Shown in pieces: positions 62,662 to 64,000 of a DNA stretch of 64,000 nucleotides. The DNA is taken from positions 144,258 to 208,257 of the forward strand of contig NZ_JAHPZX010000010.1 of assembly GCF_021325795.1 (NCBI RefSeq). Reading direction: 5' to 3'. The stretch's first letter is position 1; each line of letters starts with the position of its first letter. The position numbers and the translations under genes are program-made. The notes under the pieces were generated by a model. That model was given only the letters and a program-made list of their open reading frames with translations, was not told where the DNA came from and ran no database searches. Origin of the DNA: Bordetella sp. LUAb4. Its GTDB lineage: Bacteria; Pseudomonadota; Gammaproteobacteria; Burkholderiales; Burkholderiaceae_B.

Positions 62662-62991
62662 TGCAAGTCTCCCTTGGGGGCTTTTTATTTCTTCGGCGTA
62701 CGTGTCGAAGAGGCCTGGGGTGATTTTGCAAGGTGGGGAAATGCAGGGGAACCCTGCCGGGTCGAAAGTGTTTTTCGATTTAATTGAACGTGCCGGATGC
62801 CCCCGGGGCGTGCGCCTGGGGGATGTGCGAATGCAGCATCAGGGGACGCCCTGGCGCGGCATCGGGGGATGTCGGTGCAGCATCACGGGATGTCGATGCG
62901 GCATCACGGGATGCCCTAACGCGGCGTCAGGGGGATGTCGTTGCGGCATCGGGGGGGCGTCGATGCCATGGCAATACATGCCGATGCCCCT
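62662..62991. other. 330-bp intergenic region, half of it tandem repeat
   Basis: The left part (62662-62830) should hold the promoter of the flavoprotein-ETF unit; CTTGGGGG-type sequence and a T-rich stretch around 62770 are seen but no confident promoter. The right part is the 22-bp repeat described separately. No gene is supported here. Confidence 0.5.
62833..62964. repeat. Six tandem 21-23-bp repeats
   Basis: Six head-to-tail units start at 62833, 62856, 62877, 62898, 62921 and 62943, with consensus GCGGCATCAGGGGATGTCGAT. Units differ by 0-2 bases in length and by a few substitutions. The GGATGTCGATGCGG core also occurs in the 12-bp repeat inside the neighbouring gene at 63350. Confidence 0.85.
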
Positions 62992-63903
62992 TCAGGGCGC
63001 GTCGGCGCAGCGTAGGACGGGGTCGCCGATGACCAAGCCCTGGACCACGCAGGGCAGGGCAATTTTCTGGCCCTTCTTGACTTCGGCGATGCGGGGCGAT
63101 GCCGTCTTGGGGAAATCGAGATGGACCTTGGGCATGGCACTGTCGGCGGCGGTCAACTCGATATAAGGATCGCCATTGGCCGGCGCCGTGACGCTGGCCA
63201 CCGTGCCGCTGATCTTGATGGTCCTGCCTTTGTACTTGCGGTCGGCCGCCGATTCGCTTTGCTGGTAATCGGAATACAGCACTGTCGCCGCGACTTCGGG
63301 CGCGTTTGCGGCGGCAGGGGCGGGCGTCGCCTGCGCCGGCGCCGCGTGCGCGGATGTCGATGCGGATGTCGATCCTGATGTCGATCCTGATGTCGATGCG
63401 GCCGTGGCGGCGGCCATCCCGGCCGTGGCGGTGGCCGCCCCCGGCGTGGCGTTCGGCGCGGCCGCCGCGGGCGGCGGAGCCGCCGTCGGGCGCGTGTCTG
63501 GTGTTAATGGCGATGTCGCGGGCTGCGCTGCGGGGCGCGCCGCAGGACTAGCCGGGTGCGCCGCCGGCTGCGCGGGCACTGCGGGTGTGACGGCCGCCGG
63601 GGCTGCGTACAGGCGCTCCTGGTCGGCGTACCACTGGCGCACGCAAGCGGCGTCGGTGCAGGTCTTTTCGCGGCGCTGCCATTCCTGTTTGGCGCGTTCG
63701 TTGAAGGCCTTCTTATCCGTGGCCCGGGCGCGGGCCGCTTCGAAGCTCAGCTTCAGATGATCATCGGCCTGCGAAAGATCAGGGGTGCTGCAGATCAGCT
63801 TTTCAGGCGCCGAGCGCGCTTTGGAGCAGTCGAAAGTGACCGCATGGGCACCCCAAGGCAACACCGCTAATGACGCCGCCGCAATCCAGGCCAGGTTTTT
63901 CAT
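62992..63903 (-). CDS. Exported LprI-like/OB-fold protein with low-complexity linker
   Basis: This secreted protein of about 303 residues has a signal peptide (MKNLAWIAAASLAVLPWGAHA). An LprI-type domain (about 22-98) follows, with its cysteines in VTFDCSKARSAPEKLICS and TCTDAACVRQWY. A linker of about 110 residues rich in Ala, Pro, Thr and Ser follows, and then a C-terminal OB-fold domain of the tRNA_anti-like type (VLYSDYQQSESAADRKYKGRTIKISGTVASV, about 208-300). LprI-type domains include lysozyme inhibitors. The pairing with the OB-fold suggests an envelope-stress or ligand-binding role (inference). ATG 63903 was chosen; GTG 63909 is in frame. The linker contains a 12-bp DNA repeat. Confidence 0.8.
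   Translation of the reverse strand: MKNLAWIAAASLAVLPWGAHAVTFDCSKARSAPEKLICSTPDLSQADDHLKLSFEAARARATDKKAFNERAKQEWQRREKTCTDAACVRQWYADQERLYAAPAAVTPAVPAQPAAHPASPAARPAAQPATSPLTPDTRPTAAPPPAAAAPNATPGAATATAGMAAATAASTSGSTSGSTSASTSAHAAPAQATPAPAAANAPEVAATVLYSDYQQSESAADRKYKGRTIKISGTVASVTAPANGDPYIELTAADSAMPKVHLDFPKTASPRIAEVKKGQKIALPCVVQGLVIGDPVLRCADAP
63350..63397 (-). repeat. Four 12-bp tandem repeats in the LprI/OB-fold gene
   Basis: Two units GCGGATGTCGAT followed by two units CCTGATGTCGAT, read on the plus strand, encode the Ser-Thr-Ser-Gly/Ala repeat of the linker. Length is a multiple of three, so copy change alters linker length only. Confidence 0.85.
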
Positions 63904-63952
63904 CGACACACGCTCGCAAGAGTGGAGGGAACAGCGATTCTATTAGGATCCT

Positions 63953-64000
63953 GCCTGGCAGGCAGGCAGGCAGGCAGGCAGGCAGGCGGGCGGGCGGGCG
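63953..64000. repeat. Tetranucleotide microsatellite at window edge
   Basis: About eight GGCA units followed by four GGCG units run to the last base of the window. The tract lies upstream of the leftward LprI/OB-fold gene (start 63903) and may continue beyond the window. Confidence 0.9.

Noticed and set aside
62833..62964. CRISPR array
   Set aside because: Units are contiguous 21-23-bp tandem repeats without spacers, and no cas genes are present.
1..64000. tRNA, rRNA, insertion sequence or integrase-associated attachment site
   Set aside because: No cloverleaf-like or rRNA sequence, transposase gene or integrase gene was recognised anywhere in the window, so the capsule locus is not called a mobile island despite its AT-rich leader.

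Overview
The window is a GC-rich stretch from a beta-proteobacterium. The five orphan Bug-type (TctC family) solute receptors, the many LysR-controlled organic-acid cassettes and the protein style point to Alcaligenaceae, most likely Bordetella or Achromobacter. This placement is inferred from gene content; no rRNA or tRNA gene is present to confirm it. I see no CRISPR array, insertion sequence or prophage.

Layout. (1) Positions 1-3787 hold a TRAP transporter (receptor cut by the left edge, large and small membrane subunits) facing a divergent LacI-family regulator, with a perfect 16-bp palindromic operator between them. (2) Positions 3846-8721 are a leftward operon of two Bug receptors around a lactonase-like amidohydrolase, a D-2-hydroxyacid dehydrogenase and an RraA-type aldolase, facing a LysR regulator. 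(3) Positions 9820-11276 carry a small unknown protein and an acetamidase/formamidase. (4) Positions 11430-18117 are a leftward operon that reads as 4-hydroxyproline catabolism: DapA-type deaminase, MFS permease, GAF protein, prolidase-like amidohydrolase, 4-hydroxyproline epimerase and FAD-dependent D-amino acid dehydrogenase. Repeated GGATCC-centred palindromes lie upstream. A PaiB-like flavin protein follows on the other strand.

(5) After a 571-bp AT-rich leader, positions 19701-33396 form a Vi-antigen-type capsule locus in the order tviB-tviD-tviE-vexA-vexB-vexC-vexD-vexE-vexL. It builds, acetylates, lipid-anchors, exports and trims an aminouronate polymer. The epimerase gene tviC is missing, the permease VexB carries a cytoplasmic extension of about 195 residues, and the ATPase VexC has lost its recognisable Walker A, Walker B and signature motifs. 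(6) Positions 33595-38733 hold a GAF-LytTR regulator and two penicillin-binding-protein-like serine hydrolases flanking a small outer-membrane barrel. (7) Positions 38794-45045 hold a giant glycine-rich autotransporter broken by a single in-frame TAA. A heparinase II/III-like polysaccharide lyase follows at 45389-47143.

(8) Positions 47145-62661 are an organic-acid catabolic island. It contains three Bug receptors, a LysR regulator, three fumarate-reductase-type flavoproteins, a dedicated electron-transfer flavoprotein pair, a PrpD-like protein, an SDR, an isochorismatase-like hydrolase and two Asp/Glu-racemase-like proteins. Several of these enzymes lack canonical catalytic residues, and the ETF genes contain in-frame minisatellites. 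(9) The right end has a 22-bp tandem repeat, an LprI/OB-fold envelope protein with a 12-bp repeat, and a tetranucleotide repeat running off the edge. Tandem-repeat growth is a recurring theme from about 58.3 kb onward.
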